DNA of 22,961 nucleotides from Spirochaetaceae bacterium (GCA_031278935.1 JAITJK010000146.1:1-22961), one strand, 5' to 3'. Positions 8,047 through 16,488 are shown, counted from the first letter of the stretch. The notes: a model not told the origin generated them from the sequence alone. Translations and numbers: made by a program.

Positions 8047-8356
8047 GAGGAGGTCCTCGGGTGGAATGGGCTTGTCAAACAGCTTACCGTAAAAATATTA
8101 CAGCGGGCGCTGAAATACGAGATAGACCTGCACTCACGACCCGGCAGGGGACGGCTCCGGAGACAGCGGGAACGGACACACGCCCAAGACCGTGTTGATT
8201 GAGAATCAGGAAGCAGTTATTCAGATTCCCCGGGGCTGGAATGGAACCTTTGCGCCGAAAATCGTGACAAAGTACCAGAAACGGATTCCGCTGTTCAACA
8301 ACCAGATTATTTCGATGCGTGTACTGGGGATGACCGACCGGAATATCAAAGCCCAT
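8047..8356 (+). pseudogene. Fragment of IS256-family transposase, frameshifted
   Basis: Two collinear pieces in different frames match the N-terminal half of IS256-family (mutator type) transposases. Positions 8047-8145 read EEVLGWNGLVKQLTVKILQR and continue ALKYEIDLHSRPG. Positions from about 8150 to 8356 read GNGHTPKTVLIENQEAVIQI, then PKIVTKYQKRIPLFNNQIIS, then MTDRNIKAH. A frameshift falls in the G-rich stretch near 8146-8165. The usual continuation (the EEIYG motif and the DDE catalytic core) is missing: after IKAH the sequence switches to another element. This is a dead, truncated copy. No terminal inverted repeat was found. Confidence 0.8.
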
Positions 8357-8381
8357 TGCCGCCTGACAAGAAGGTACTCAA

Positions 8382-8569
8382 GCGGAAGGCATCGTCCATT
8401 ACATTGACGGAAAGTCCGATAAACTGGCCTCAAAAAACCAGAAAGAGTGGTATTCCGGCAAGAAAAAGCGCCCTGCGATAAAGACACCGCAGGAAAATCG
8501 GTGCATAAGAGAATCCGTATAGACGCCGATCCTGGGTATCTTGGCAATCCAGCCAAGCTGTCCCACACT
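8382..8569 (+). pseudogene. Fragment of IS5-like DDE transposase, frameshifted
   Basis: Immediately after the IS256 piece, 8382-8486 reads QAEGIVHYIDGKSDKLASKN and continues QKEWYSGKKKRPAIKT. This is the catalytic-aspartate and KKK-KHTIKT-like block of IS5/ISL2-type transposases (compare D-T-E...YSGKKKRHT-KT). A second piece in another frame, about 8504-8569, reads HKRIRIDADPGYLGNPAKLS, corresponding to the second aspartate region (AD-GYLG). The segment between them is shortened and the C-terminal glutamate region is not recognisable. It is a dead remnant abutting the IS256 fragment, so at least two elements decayed in the same place. Confidence 0.65.
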
Positions 8570-8645
8570 GGACTGCTTCGTTTCGTTCGACACGCCAGAG
8601 GGCTGCTTCATCATGACGGAATCGCGGCGCCGCCAAGCCACCGGA

Positions 8646-8674
8646 TTGAACATATTACAAAACTAAGGTATGGT
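8646..8674 (+). promoter_or_regulatory. Possible promoter for the LolA-like gene
   Basis: TTGAAC (8646-8651), a 17-bp spacer and TATGGT (8669-8674) lie inside the transposase-derived region just upstream of the LolA-like gene. Each hexamer matches consensus at four of six positions, so this is only a candidate. No better promoter was seen before the gene. Confidence 0.25.
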
Positions 8675-8712
8675 TATACGAATATGCTGGCTATGCTATG
8701 AGGATACAGACT

Positions 8713-9408
8713 GTGGGATTAGGATCGCTTAGAACAAAAATTATCGTGCTGTTCTTGCTGAGTACGGGTTTGCCGCACCTTACGACCCAGGAAATCATTA
8801 CCGCCGAACGGTACTTGCAGACCGTGGCGGAACGGTACGGTGTCATCCGGGATTATGAGGCCAAAATCCAGATTCGCGCGGGAGGGACGGATATGTACGG
8901 TACCGTAAGCCACCTCTCGCCCTCGTTTTTGCGGATCGATTTTACCCGGCCTGCGGAACAGGTGATCCTCTTCAACGGGGATGTTTTGACTATCTATCTA
9001 CCCCAATACAACGCGGTACTCAACCAGGCCATTTCGGGCAACGCCCGCACATCCGGCGCTTCCGTGGCCACGGCCCAGGGTCTTACGCTGTTGCGCCGGA
9101 ATTTCATTCCCGTTTTTGTTACAGGACCGGATCCCCAGCCTCTTGAAAAGGGTTCCGATGAATTGGTGGTCCTCTTGCGCCTCAGCCGGCGCTCGGTTTC
9201 CGAAGGGTTTCGGGAAATTCTTTTAAGTGTCAATCCTCAGACCAAGCTCATCCGACGTATCGTCGGGACCAGCGTTGCGGATGGTCAAGTGCGGTTTGAT
9301 TTTTCAGATATGAAGGTTAATCAGGGCATCCCTGAACAGCGGTTTATCTATGATTCCCCGGCATCGGCGAATATGTTTAATAATTTTCTGTTTCAAGATA
9401 CCGATTAA
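8713..9408 (+). CDS. lolA: LolA-like outer-membrane lipoprotein carrier protein
   Basis: The start is placed at GTG 8713 because GAGGA (8700-8704) lies 8 nt upstream. The ATG at 8698 is in frame but has no Shine-Dalgarno. The 231-residue product has an N-terminal signal peptide (IIVLFLLSTGLPHL) and then the LolA pattern: ERYLQTVAERYGVIRDYEAK, the strand TDMYGTVSHLSPSFLRIDFT, EQVILFNGDVLTIYLPQYN, and a C-terminal VRFDFSDMKVNQGIPEQRF. LolA shuttles lipoproteins through the periplasm from LolCDE to the outer membrane; spirochaetes carry LolA-like proteins. The fold signature is good, but the family is divergent and the exact cargo is unknown. It follows decayed insertion sequences directly, so its original upstream region may have been replaced. 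Confidence 0.72.
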   Translation: MGLGSLRTKIIVLFLLSTGLPHLTTQEIITAERYLQTVAERYGVIRDYEAKIQIRAGGTDMYGTVSHLSPSFLRIDFTRPAEQVILFNGDVLTIYLPQYNAVLNQAISGNARTSGASVATAQGLTLLRRNFIPVFVTGPDPQPLEKGSDELVVLLRLSRRSVSEGFREILLSVNPQTKLIRRIVGTSVADGQVRFDFSDMKVNQGIPEQRFIYDSPASANMFNNFLFQDTD

Positions 9409-9417
9409 CCCACGCCA

Positions 9418-9452
9418 GGCCGCGATGCGGCCCGTTTCCGCTAAAAAAACGG
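9418..9452 (+). terminator. Weak terminator-like hairpins after lolA
   Basis: GGCCGC-GAT-GCGGCC (9418-9432) is a perfect 6-bp stem 9 nt after the lolA stop. It is followed by CCGTTT/AAACGG pairing (9432-9452). Neither stem is followed by a T-run, so intrinsic termination is doubtful. Confidence 0.25.
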
Positions 9453-9524
9453 TACCGACTTACCCTTATTTTTATAGATAGGTATAGGACCGTCCGATAT
9501 GTATGTCCCTTGAGGAGGAATTGC

Positions 9525-10649
9525 GTGGAATCCCTAGGTAATAAATTACGATCCGCCCGTGAAAGTAAAGGTTATACCTATGATAAGGTAGGGGATGATA
9601 TTCATATCGCTACCCGATATTTGAAAGCCCTGGAAGCCGAAGAGTTCGCCGGGTTTCCTGGTGAGCCTTATCTCTTGGGATTTTTAAAAAACTACGGAGA
9701 ATATTTGGGGCTCGATACCCAGGAGCTGATTTCCTTATACAAAGCCATGCGGATTCAAGAGGAACCCGTGCCTGTGGAGGAATTGCTGAAGACCCCGGTG
9801 CAGATTCCTATGGGCCTTGTGGTACGGGTCCTCATCGGCCTTGCTCTGCTGGCTGCCCTGGGCGGAGGAGTCTATTTCTTCGTGAACCGTCCCCGTCCTG
9901 CGGCAGAGCCCCGCTCAAGCCGGGAAACTGCGGAATACGTCCTGAACGCGGGGTCCTTGGACCGCCGGTTTTATCAGAAAGACCTCATTCGCATCACCTT
10001 TGCCGAAGAATCCTACGATCTGGAGCTCTCCGCCCTGGGAGAGGCCGTTACCATCACCACCCCTTATGGCCCGGTGATCCTGGATCTCAGCCAGGAAGTG
10101 GCGGTGGACCTCAATAATGACGGCATCGGGGAGTTGCGGATTACCGCTGTGGACTTCGACAAGTACAACCGGGAGGTCGGAGCCCAGCTGCGCTTTGAAT
10201 TGGACAGCACCACGCCTTTCTTGACCGGCGAAACCGGAGAGCTTACCGCAAGCGCCCCCGGCGCGGTGCTTGCGGCGGGAGCAGCGGGCACCAGTGCCAC
10301 GGGACTTTCCAATGCCACCCAGATTTTTTCTTCCCCCAGCGCCTATCCTTTTACCCTGCAGGTGTCTTTCACGGGGTATTGTATGTTTCGCTGGCAAATT
10401 CTCGCTGAACGGGATCGCCGGGACCGGAATGAACGGTATTTTCAGAAAGCCGATGGGATCAATATCCAGGCCCAAAACGGCGTGCGGATGTGGGCCTCTA
10501 ACGCTGCGGTGGTGAAAGTCCAGGTCATAGGCGGCGGCCGCACCGTGCCTCTGGAACTCGGAGGCGCGGGAGAAGTGGTGGTGGCGGACGTGCACTGGGT
10601 CCGGGACGACGAACACCGGTACCGCCTGGTTCTGGTGCGCCTGGAATGA
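9525..10649 (+). CDS. rodZ: RodZ-like HTH membrane protein
   Basis: The start is GTG 9525, six nt after a strong AGGAGG (9513-9518). A longer frame would begin with TTG at 9510 just before that Shine-Dalgarno. The 374-residue product has the RodZ layout: a cytoplasmic Cro/C1-type helix-turn-helix at about 4-72 (LGNKLRSARESKGYTYDKVG, IATRYLKALE, YLLGFLKNYGEYLGL), one membrane segment at about 97-121 (PMGLVVRVLIGLALLAALGG), and a large periplasmic C-terminal domain. RodZ binds MreB through the HTH domain and controls cell shape. The periplasmic part, about 250 residues, is longer than the family core and poorly conserved. The stop overlaps the rimO start (ATGA, 10646-10649). Confidence 0.8.
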   Translation: MESLGNKLRSARESKGYTYDKVGDDIHIATRYLKALEAEEFAGFPGEPYLLGFLKNYGEYLGLDTQELISLYKAMRIQEEPVPVEELLKTPVQIPMGLVVRVLIGLALLAALGGGVYFFVNRPRPAAEPRSSRETAEYVLNAGSLDRRFYQKDLIRITFAEESYDLELSALGEAVTITTPYGPVILDLSQEVAVDLNNDGIGELRITAVDFDKYNREVGAQLRFELDSTTPFLTGETGELTASAPGAVLAAGAAGTSATGLSNATQIFSSPSAYPFTLQVSFTGYCMFRWQILAERDRRDRNERYFQKADGINIQAQNGVRMWASNAAVVKVQVIGGGRTVPLELGGAGEVVVADVHWVRDDEHRYRLVLVRLE

Positions 10650-12004
10650 GAGGCGCTTATTACCTTGAGCCTTTAGGATGCGCCAAAAACCAGGTGGACG
10701 CGGAGACCATGATGGGTTTCCTGGGCGAGGCCGGCTGGGTTTCTGTGACGGACCCTCGAGAGGCGGATATCATCATCATCAATTCCTGTGGCTTCATCGA
10801 ATCGGCCAAGCAAGAGTCCATTAATACGGTCCTTGGGTACCGGAAAACCTATCCGAACACTAAAATTCTTCTTTCAGGCTGCCTGGCCCAAGGGTATGCT
10901 CAGGAGCTAGCTACAGCCCTGCCTGAAGCGGACCTCATCTTCGGCAATCAGGACCTGTCCCGTATTACCTATGTCGCGGAGCGGGCCCTTGCCCAGCGGC
11001 CCGGGGATCCAAACCGAGTATATCTTCCTTTGGAGACGGGTGAAGCCGACGCCTTACCCTTAGGCAAGCGGCCTTTACTTTCAGCGCCAGGTTCGGCCTA
11101 TGTCAAGATTGCCGAAGGTTGCGATAACCACTGCGCCTTCTGCAGCATTCCCCGGCTCCGGGGGCCCTTGCGCTCACGTGTCCCGGAGCGGGTGGTGGAT
11201 GAGTGCCGGGAACTATTGGACCGGGGGATTACGGAGCTGTGCCTCATTGGGCAGGACCTGGCTTCCTACGGAACCGATAGAACCGGTGGTGAAAGCCTGC
11301 TGCCTCAGCTTCTTAAGGCCCTTTCCCACTTGGAGGGGCGGTTTTGGGTGCGCCTGCTCTACCTGCACCCGGATAAGTTTCCCTTGCCGTTGCTGGAACT
11401 CATCCGGGATGACCAACGCTTGCTTCCGTATTTTGATCTGCCCTTTCAGCACGGTGCAGTGCGGATCCTCCGGGCTATGAACCGCCGGGGGACTGGGGAA
11501 TCCTATCTCGCCCTGGTCCGCCAGATTCGTTTCGTCCTCCCGGAGGCAACCATTCGGTCGACCTTTTTAACTGGGTTTCCTGGGGAGACGGAACGGGATT
11601 TCGAGGAACTGCTTGCCTTTCAAGAGGAGGCCCAGCTGGACTGGGTGGGCTGCTTCACCTATTCCCCGGAACCTTATACCTCGGCTGTTGCCCTAAAGCC
11701 CCAGGTGCCCCGGCGTATTGCCGTCGCCCGAAAGCGGCGCGTCGAGATGCGGCAAGTCCCCATCACCTGCGCCCGGCTGGACCGTTTGCTAGGCACCGAC
11801 GTGGAGGCCCTGGTGGAGGCTTCCGTTCCGGGCCAAGGCGCATCCGCTGAGTACCTGGCCCGGATTCCCTGTCAGGCCCCGGAGGTGGACGGTCTTACCC
11901 GCATCAAGACGTCTCAGGGCCTCAGCCTGGGCGCCTTGATGCGGGGCCGCGTCATTGCCCGGCGGGGCTTTGACCTAGAGTTGGGCCTTGATCCCGATGC
12001 CTAG
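10646..12004 (+). CDS. rimO: RimO, ribosomal protein S12 methylthiotransferase
   Basis: A 452-residue radical SAM methylthiotransferase. The N-terminal UPF0004 domain has its three cluster cysteines at C12 (EPLGCAKNQVD), C48 (INSCGFI) and C79 (LSGCLAQ). The radical-SAM cluster is CDNHCAFC at 159-166 (CxxxCxxC), and a TRAM-type C-terminal domain ends the protein. The ELCLIGQDLASYG and YLHPDKFP blocks and ILRAMNRRG separate RimO from MiaB. RimO installs a methylthio group on the conserved aspartate of ribosomal protein S12 using two 4Fe-4S clusters and SAM. The ATGA overlap with rodZ implies coupled translation; no separate promoter was seen. Confidence 0.93.
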   Translation: MRGAYYLEPLGCAKNQVDAETMMGFLGEAGWVSVTDPREADIIIINSCGFIESAKQESINTVLGYRKTYPNTKILLSGCLAQGYAQELATALPEADLIFGNQDLSRITYVAERALAQRPGDPNRVYLPLETGEADALPLGKRPLLSAPGSAYVKIAEGCDNHCAFCSIPRLRGPLRSRVPERVVDECRELLDRGITELCLIGQDLASYGTDRTGGESLLPQLLKALSHLEGRFWVRLLYLHPDKFPLPLLELIRDDQRLLPYFDLPFQHGAVRILRAMNRRGTGESYLALVRQIRFVLPEATIRSTFLTGFPGETERDFEELLAFQEEAQLDWVGCFTYSPEPYTSAVALKPQVPRRIAVARKRRVEMRQVPITCARLDRLLGTDVEALVEASVPGQGASAEYLARIPCQAPEVDGLTRIKTSQGLSLGALMRGRVIARRGFDLELGLDPDA

Positions 12005-12055
12005 GGAAGGGTAGTGAAAAATACCGGTATCGGGGAAACTGTCGAGGATACTCGA

Positions 12056-12080
12056 GGGGGAGTCACTGGAGTCAGACCCC
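12056..12080. repeat. Short REP-like motif between rimO and tex
   Basis: GGGGG, two copies of GGAGTCA nine bases apart, and a closing CCCC (12056-12080) give a small imperfect hairpin resembling the GGGGTC-GACCCC palindromes seen in REP-type repeats. The rest of the 241-bp gap (12005-12245) shows no gene I can support. A frame from about 12130 (ISLLKPIPGLGA) may be decayed coding DNA. Confidence 0.3.
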
Positions 12081-12245
12081 TGTACCGTGAATCGCCGCCA
12101 GTTCCCGGATAGGTCCTCGGCGTGTCCTAATCAACTGTCTCATCAGCCTCCTCAAGCCCATCCCCGGCCTGGGCGCGGTAAGCTCCCTGCGCCCCCACGA
12201 GGTCCTTATTGCCACGCCTTCCTACGGTGGGTACAATAACAAAGT

Positions 12246-14639
12246 ATGGACATCAATCAAGCGTTTATTGAAGGTTTGCAGGTCAACGAGGTAAACCTTA
12301 TGCATCGTATAGCGGAAGCCCTTAGGATCAGTCTGGGGCAGGTTTCCACTGTGATAGGTCTTTTGGCGGAGGGGAATACAGTCCCCTTCATTGCCCGGTA
12401 CCGGAAAGAAAAAACTGGCAGCCTGGACGAAGTGCAGATCCGGGACGTGGAGCATCTTTTTACCAGCGGCAAAAATCTGGAAAACCGGCGTCTTGAGATT
12501 ATCCGGGGGATTTTTGACCAGGGGAAACTCACCGAACCCTTGTACGACAACATCCGTAAAGCCGCAAGCCTCACGGAATTGGAAGATATCTACGCCCCCT
12601 ATAAGCGGAAGAAGAAGACTCGGGGTATGTTGGCGTGCGAAAAGGGCCTTGAACCCCTGGCAGAGGCTATGCGGGAACTGGACACCCCGGCGCTTTTGCA
12701 CAAGGCCGAAGAGTTCGTTACGGAATCCAGCGAAGACCCGGCCTTGTCCGTGGCCTCGGTGGAAGAGGCCTTGCAAGGGGCCATGGATATTATTGCCGAG
12801 GGGGTTTCTCAGGACCCGGAAAACCGGAAAGCCGTGAAATCCTTCTATCTTATGGACGGCCGTATCATCGTCAAAGGCGTGGGAGACGAGGATGCCAAAA
12901 AGACCTCCACCTACCAAATGTACTGGGATTATACCGAGCAGCTGGCCCAGATCAAGTCTCACCGGATTTTGGCCATAAATCGAGGGGAACGGGAACAGGT
13001 GCTGGAAACGACCTTGGACGTGGACGAATACGCTGCGGTGGCGCTGTTGCAAAAAAAATATACCCTGTACAACGAGTATCACAAAACCGCTATTGAAGAC
13101 GGCCTCAAACGGCTCTTATCTCCTGCGGTCATCCGGGAAATTCGGGGGGATCAGAGCGACGCTGCGGATGATCACGGGATCTCCGTGTTCAGCCAAAATC
13201 TCAAGAACCTGCTCATGCAGCAGCCCATTAAGGGAAGCCGGGTTCTAGGGGTTGATCCGGGAATTCGCACCGGAACCAAATGCGCCTTCCTGGATGATAC
13301 GGGGAAATACCTGCATCACCTGGTTATTTATAACCACAAGCTTGCAGAGGCCAAGCAACTCATCCTGGAAGGGGTCAAGCAGTATGACATTCAGCTCATT
13401 GCGGTAGGGAACGGCACGGGTTCCCGGGAAGTCCAGGAGATCGTGGCCCAGGTTATCGCGGAGAACAACCTAGAGGTGTTTTATACCGTGGTAGATGAGG
13501 ACGGAGCCTCGGTGTATTCGGCCAGCGACATTGCCCGAGAGGAATTTCCTGAGCTGGACCTCACCATCCGAGGGGCCATTTCCATAGGCCGTCGCCTACA
13601 GGACCCCTTGGCGGAGCTGGTTAAGATCGATCCCAAATCCATCGGTGTCGGCCTCTATCAGCATGATGTGAATCAGAAAAAACTCTCCGAAACCCTGGAC
13701 GAGGTGGTCTCTTCGGTGGTGAACAATGTTGGGGTGAATCTCAACACGGCCAGCGCGTCGTTGCTGCGCTATGTGTCGGGGATCAACAGTTCTTTGGCGA
13801 AAAAAATCGTGAAGTACCGGGAAGCCCAAGGCAAGATCGCCTCCCGGGAAGAGCTGATTGCGGTTCCCGGTATGGGGCCTAAGAGTCTTGAACAGTGCGC
13901 GGGGTTTCTTAAGATACCGGAAAGCGCCGAGCCCTTGGACAACACCTGGGTTCACCCGGAGAATTACGCCATTGCCCGGGCGATTCAAGCGACCATGACC
14001 ACCACGGGAAACCTGAACCGGGAAACCGTCCAGACCCTGAAGGATCAGCACGGGGTGGGGGACACCACCATCCAGGATATTATCCAGGAACTTGCCAAGC
14101 CCAACCGGGACCCTCGAGAAGGTTACCCTAAGCCGATCATGCAAAAAGGGGTCTTGAGTTTTGAGGACCTGCATGAGGGGATGCTGATCACCGGCAAAGT
14201 CAAGAACGTGGTGGACTTTGGGGCCTTTGTGGACCTGGGGATCAAGGAGACCGCTTTAGTCCACATTTCCGAGTTGAGCGATCATTTTGTAAAAGATCCT
14301 TTGAGCGCCGTGAAGGTGGGGGACGTGTTGGAGTTCAGGATCATCAGTCTGGATCAGGATCGCCGGCGCATCGGTCTTTCCCGGAAGAAGCCCCGCGCCG
14401 CGCCGGCCTCCGCACCTGCCGAAGGTTCTCCGCTTGCATCCACCGGTCCGGTGGGGAAGAAGCGGCCCATGGTGGTGAAGCACGTACCCGGCGCCTTTAA
14501 GCGGACGGAGGACAAGGTCCGCCCCCAGGGTACCCAAACCAAGAGCGCATTGTCCCTTCCCCGGGATGACGACGGGACCATGTATAATCCCTTCGCGGAA
14601 GCTCTGAAAAAAATGCGGGAAAAGAAGCCCACCCTCTAA
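12246..14639 (+). CDS. tex: Tex, S1-domain RNA-binding transcription accessory protein
   Basis: A 797-residue Tex protein. The N-terminal helical domain contains the invariant EGNTVPFIARYRKEKTGSLD. A YqgF/RNase H-like core starts near residue 327 (VLGVDPGIRTGTKCAF), helix-hairpin-helix motifs lie near 497-560 (VPGMGPKSLEQCAGF), and an S1 domain at about 642-712 (GKVKNVVDFGAFVDLGIKET). A tail of about 85 residues after S1, rich in Ala, Pro, Lys and Arg, makes the protein longer than the usual 720-780. Tex binds nucleic acids and affects transcription and translation accuracy. ATG 12246 lacks a Shine-Dalgarno. ATG 12300, with GAGG at 12288-12291, is an attractive alternative start just before the conserved region. 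Confidence 0.92.
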   Translation: MDINQAFIEGLQVNEVNLMHRIAEALRISLGQVSTVIGLLAEGNTVPFIARYRKEKTGSLDEVQIRDVEHLFTSGKNLENRRLEIIRGIFDQGKLTEPLYDNIRKAASLTELEDIYAPYKRKKKTRGMLACEKGLEPLAEAMRELDTPALLHKAEEFVTESSEDPALSVASVEEALQGAMDIIAEGVSQDPENRKAVKSFYLMDGRIIVKGVGDEDAKKTSTYQMYWDYTEQLAQIKSHRILAINRGEREQVLETTLDVDEYAAVALLQKKYTLYNEYHKTAIEDGLKRLLSPAVIREIRGDQSDAADDHGISVFSQNLKNLLMQQPIKGSRVLGVDPGIRTGTKCAFLDDTGKYLHHLVIYNHKLAEAKQLILEGVKQYDIQLIAVGNGTGSREVQEIVAQVIAENNLEVFYTVVDEDGASVYSASDIAREEFPELDLTIRGAISIGRRLQDPLAELVKIDPKSIGVGLYQHDVNQKKLSETLDEVVSSVVNNVGVNLNTASASLLRYVSGINSSLAKKIVKYREAQGKIASREELIAVPGMGPKSLEQCAGFLKIPESAEPLDNTWVHPENYAIARAIQATMTTTGNLNRETVQTLKDQHGVGDTTIQDIIQELAKPNRDPREGYPKPIMQKGVLSFEDLHEGMLITGKVKNVVDFGAFVDLGIKETALVHISELSDHFVKDPLSAVKVGDVLEFRIISLDQDRRRIGLSRKKPRAAPASAPAEGSPLASTGPVGKKRPMVVKHVPGAFKRTEDKVRPQGTQTKSALSLPRDDDGTMYNPFAEALKKMREKKPTL

Positions 14640-14697
14640 GCCCTCTGCCCTGGAGGCGTATGGGGGAGCTGTGCGGTAGGGATAAACCACTGACGAG

Positions 14698-14766
14698 TAT
14701 AGCGAAGCAAGCAGCGGTGGCTCGGCTGGATTACTTTGTCGTTGCGCTCCATCCCCAATGACGGGG
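14698..14766. repeat. Dispersed-repeat-like sequence downstream of tex
   Basis: The stretch 14726-14763, from CTGGATTACTTTG through GCGCTCC to CAATGACG, closely resembles a short repeat scattered in many bacterial genomes (typical form CTGGATTGCTTCG...GCTCC...CAATGACG). It is preceded by AGCGAAGCAAGC (14701-14712), which can pair partly with the GTTGCGCTC arm. It lies in the 174-bp gap between the convergent tex and yaiI genes. Only one copy was found in this window, so the repeat call rests on similarity to the known pattern. Confidence 0.4.
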
Positions 14767-14813
14767 GCCCGGTTAAAGCTTAATGCGGTGTCTTATACAC
14801 CTCCCGGAGGGCC

Positions 14814-15281
14814 TTATGGCGCCGGGGTGTTTTCTCGGATAAGCGCAGTCAAGAGCCGGTCGAAACTGTCCGCGAAGGCTTTAAGCTCCCGTTTCCCGTA
14901 GGTCCGTCCCCGATTGCCCCTAAGCCCCTGTTCCGCGAGGCCAAACATGAAATCCCGTGCCGACTTCAGTTCCCGCACGTTTTCCGTGGTGTACACCCGC
15001 CCCCGATCGTCCACCACTCGCACCGACTGTTCTACCAAGCGCAAGGCCAAGGGAACGTCCCGGGTTACGACCAAGTCACCGGAGTGGGCATTCTCGACGA
15101 TACGGTCGTCTGCGGCTCCCTCGCCAGGAGGACAGATTTCCATCACCGCCCCGTCTCCGTGTATACCGGGGATAGGGCGGTTAGCCACAAAAATCGCCGG
15201 AACGCTGGTTCGCAAAGCCCCCCGCAGCACCGCTTCCCGGGCAAGCCGAGGACAGGAGTCAGCGTCCACCAGTATCTTCAT
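14814..15281 (-). CDS. YaiI/YqxD family protein (UPF0178, DUF188)
   Basis: A 155-residue protein with the family's N-terminal MKILVDADSCP, the middle VENAHSGDLVVTRDVPLA and the C-terminal RGRTYGKRELKAFADSFDRLLT. Length fits the family (about 150). The fold is PIN/NYN-nuclease-like with conserved aspartates (D6, D8 and the D of TRDVPLA), but no activity is established in general. It is the last gene of the minus-strand infC operon and overlaps the end of manA by 23 nt, so it is probably co-translated. Confidence 0.88.
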   Translation of the reverse strand: MKILVDADSCPRLAREAVLRGALRTSVPAIFVANRPIPGIHGDGAVMEICPPGEGAADDRIVENAHSGDLVVTRDVPLALRLVEQSVRVVDDRGRVYTTENVRELKSARDFMFGLAEQGLRGNRGRTYGKRELKAFADSFDRLLTALIRENTPAP

Positions 15282-16488
15282 AGGGGGAACCCAGCCCAGC
15301 CCCGTAGAGACGGTAGGTTCCGCTCAAGCGGATGTCTTCCCTCCGGAGCGCGGGGATAAAGAAAGATTCCCCAGATTTGAAGGCCCACGCCTCCCCATCA
15401 CAACTGAGGCGCAGCTCCCCCTGGGTTACCATGAGGATCCCCGGAAGACGCTCCGGATGCTGTATCTGGTCTCCTCGGCCTTCCCGGACCCAGAGGGCAA
15501 ATTCCTCGGAAGGAGTCTTGAAGATCGAACCGTCCGGATGAAGAATCTGGGGGCGAAACACGGAAAAGTCCAATATCCGCAGCAGCTCTTCGCTATCTAC
15601 ATACTTGGAACTCAAGCCGCCTCGCAGTACATTATCCGAGTTAGCCATAAGCTCCACCCCAAACCCCTTTACATAGGCATGAAGCACCCCTGTGGGAAGG
15701 TAGATCCCCTCCCCGCTCTCCAGGCTAATCAGGTTCAGGTACAGCGGAGCAATCACCGCCGGGTCGCCGGGGTACAGTTGGGCAAAATAGGCGCAAAGGC
15801 GCCAGGCATCGGTATACCCGGGATGCGCCTTAATAAGGGCCTCCATCCGCTCCTGGACATAGGCGCTCAAGGTCGTCCGTATCTTCATTGGAAGGGCAAA
15901 CAGTCCCGCAAGAAAAGCCTTAAGACTCTCCGGCTGCGGCCCTAGCACGCGGGTCAGGGTCAGCAAAGCGTCCTGCAAGGGCTCCGCCGCATCCTCGGCG
16001 AGAGCAGTCAAAACCTGGGCAATGACTTCCGGTTCCCGGAAGCCGCACAAGGCCGTGAAGGGGCTTAAAGCGCAGATGATTTCCGGCTTAGGATAGGGGT
16101 CTTTGTAATTTCGGTGAGCTGCGGAGAGGGGTATCCCCTGCCGATTTTCCCGTTCAAAGCCCTCTTGGGCCTGCTTCCTATTAGGATGGACTTGGATAGA
16201 AAGGGGTTTTTCTATACCTAAGAGCTTAAATAAGAAGGGTAGCGTTCCATAGGACCGGGCCGCCTGGGTTCCGAGATACCCCTCGGGGTCTTGAGCGATA
16301 AGCCCGGGTAGGGACACCGCCTTCCCTGCGTACTCGGTGGCCGAAGGCCCCTCGCCGTGAACGCCCATCCATAACTCTGCCCAGGGGAGACCCTCTGGAT
16401 TGGGCGCCCCTAACAACCGAGGAATCCAGTGGGGAGAACCCCAGTCATAGTGCTTAACAGGATTAGTAAGTTTAAAAATACGGTTCAT
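15259..16488 (-). CDS. manA: Mannose-6-phosphate isomerase, class I
   Basis: A 409-residue type I phosphomannose isomerase, which interconverts mannose 6-phosphate and fructose 6-phosphate. Zinc-site motifs are present: SIQVHPNRKQAQEGF (Q99, H101), YPKPEIICALSPFTALCGF (E136) and GIYLPTGVLHAYVKGFGVEL with its histidine. These are followed by MANSDNVLRGGLSSKYVD, the active-site arginine region. Length matches the family. It starts 24 nt after the zapA-like stop and overlaps yaiI at its end. Its place behind ribosomal and cell-division genes suggests constitutive expression rather than sugar-induced control. Confidence 0.93.
   Translation of the reverse strand: MNRIFKLTNPVKHYDWGSPHWIPRLLGAPNPEGLPWAELWMGVHGEGPSATEYAGKAVSLPGLIAQDPEGYLGTQAARSYGTLPFLFKLLGIEKPLSIQVHPNRKQAQEGFERENRQGIPLSAAHRNYKDPYPKPEIICALSPFTALCGFREPEVIAQVLTALAEDAAEPLQDALLTLTRVLGPQPESLKAFLAGLFALPMKIRTTLSAYVQERMEALIKAHPGYTDAWRLCAYFAQLYPGDPAVIAPLYLNLISLESGEGIYLPTGVLHAYVKGFGVELMANSDNVLRGGLSSKYVDSEELLRILDFSVFRPQILHPDGSIFKTPSEEFALWVREGRGDQIQHPERLPGILMVTQGELRLSCDGEAWAFKSGESFFIPALRREDIRLSGTYRLYGAGLGSPYEDTGGR

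Noticed and set aside
9915..10616. Minus-strand frame opposite rodZ (233 codons)
   Set aside because: Antisense shadow with no domain; rodZ has a strong Shine-Dalgarno and the expected domain order.
12222..13082. Long minus-strand frame opposite tex (286 codons)
   Set aside because: It lies antisense to strongly conserved Tex sequence, has histidine- and phenylalanine-rich composition typical of a reverse-strand shadow, and has no ribosome binding site.
14914..15945. Long plus-strand frame opposite yaiI and manA (343 codons)
   Set aside because: Both genes on the other strand show family motifs throughout; this frame has no recognisable domain and arises from codon bias.
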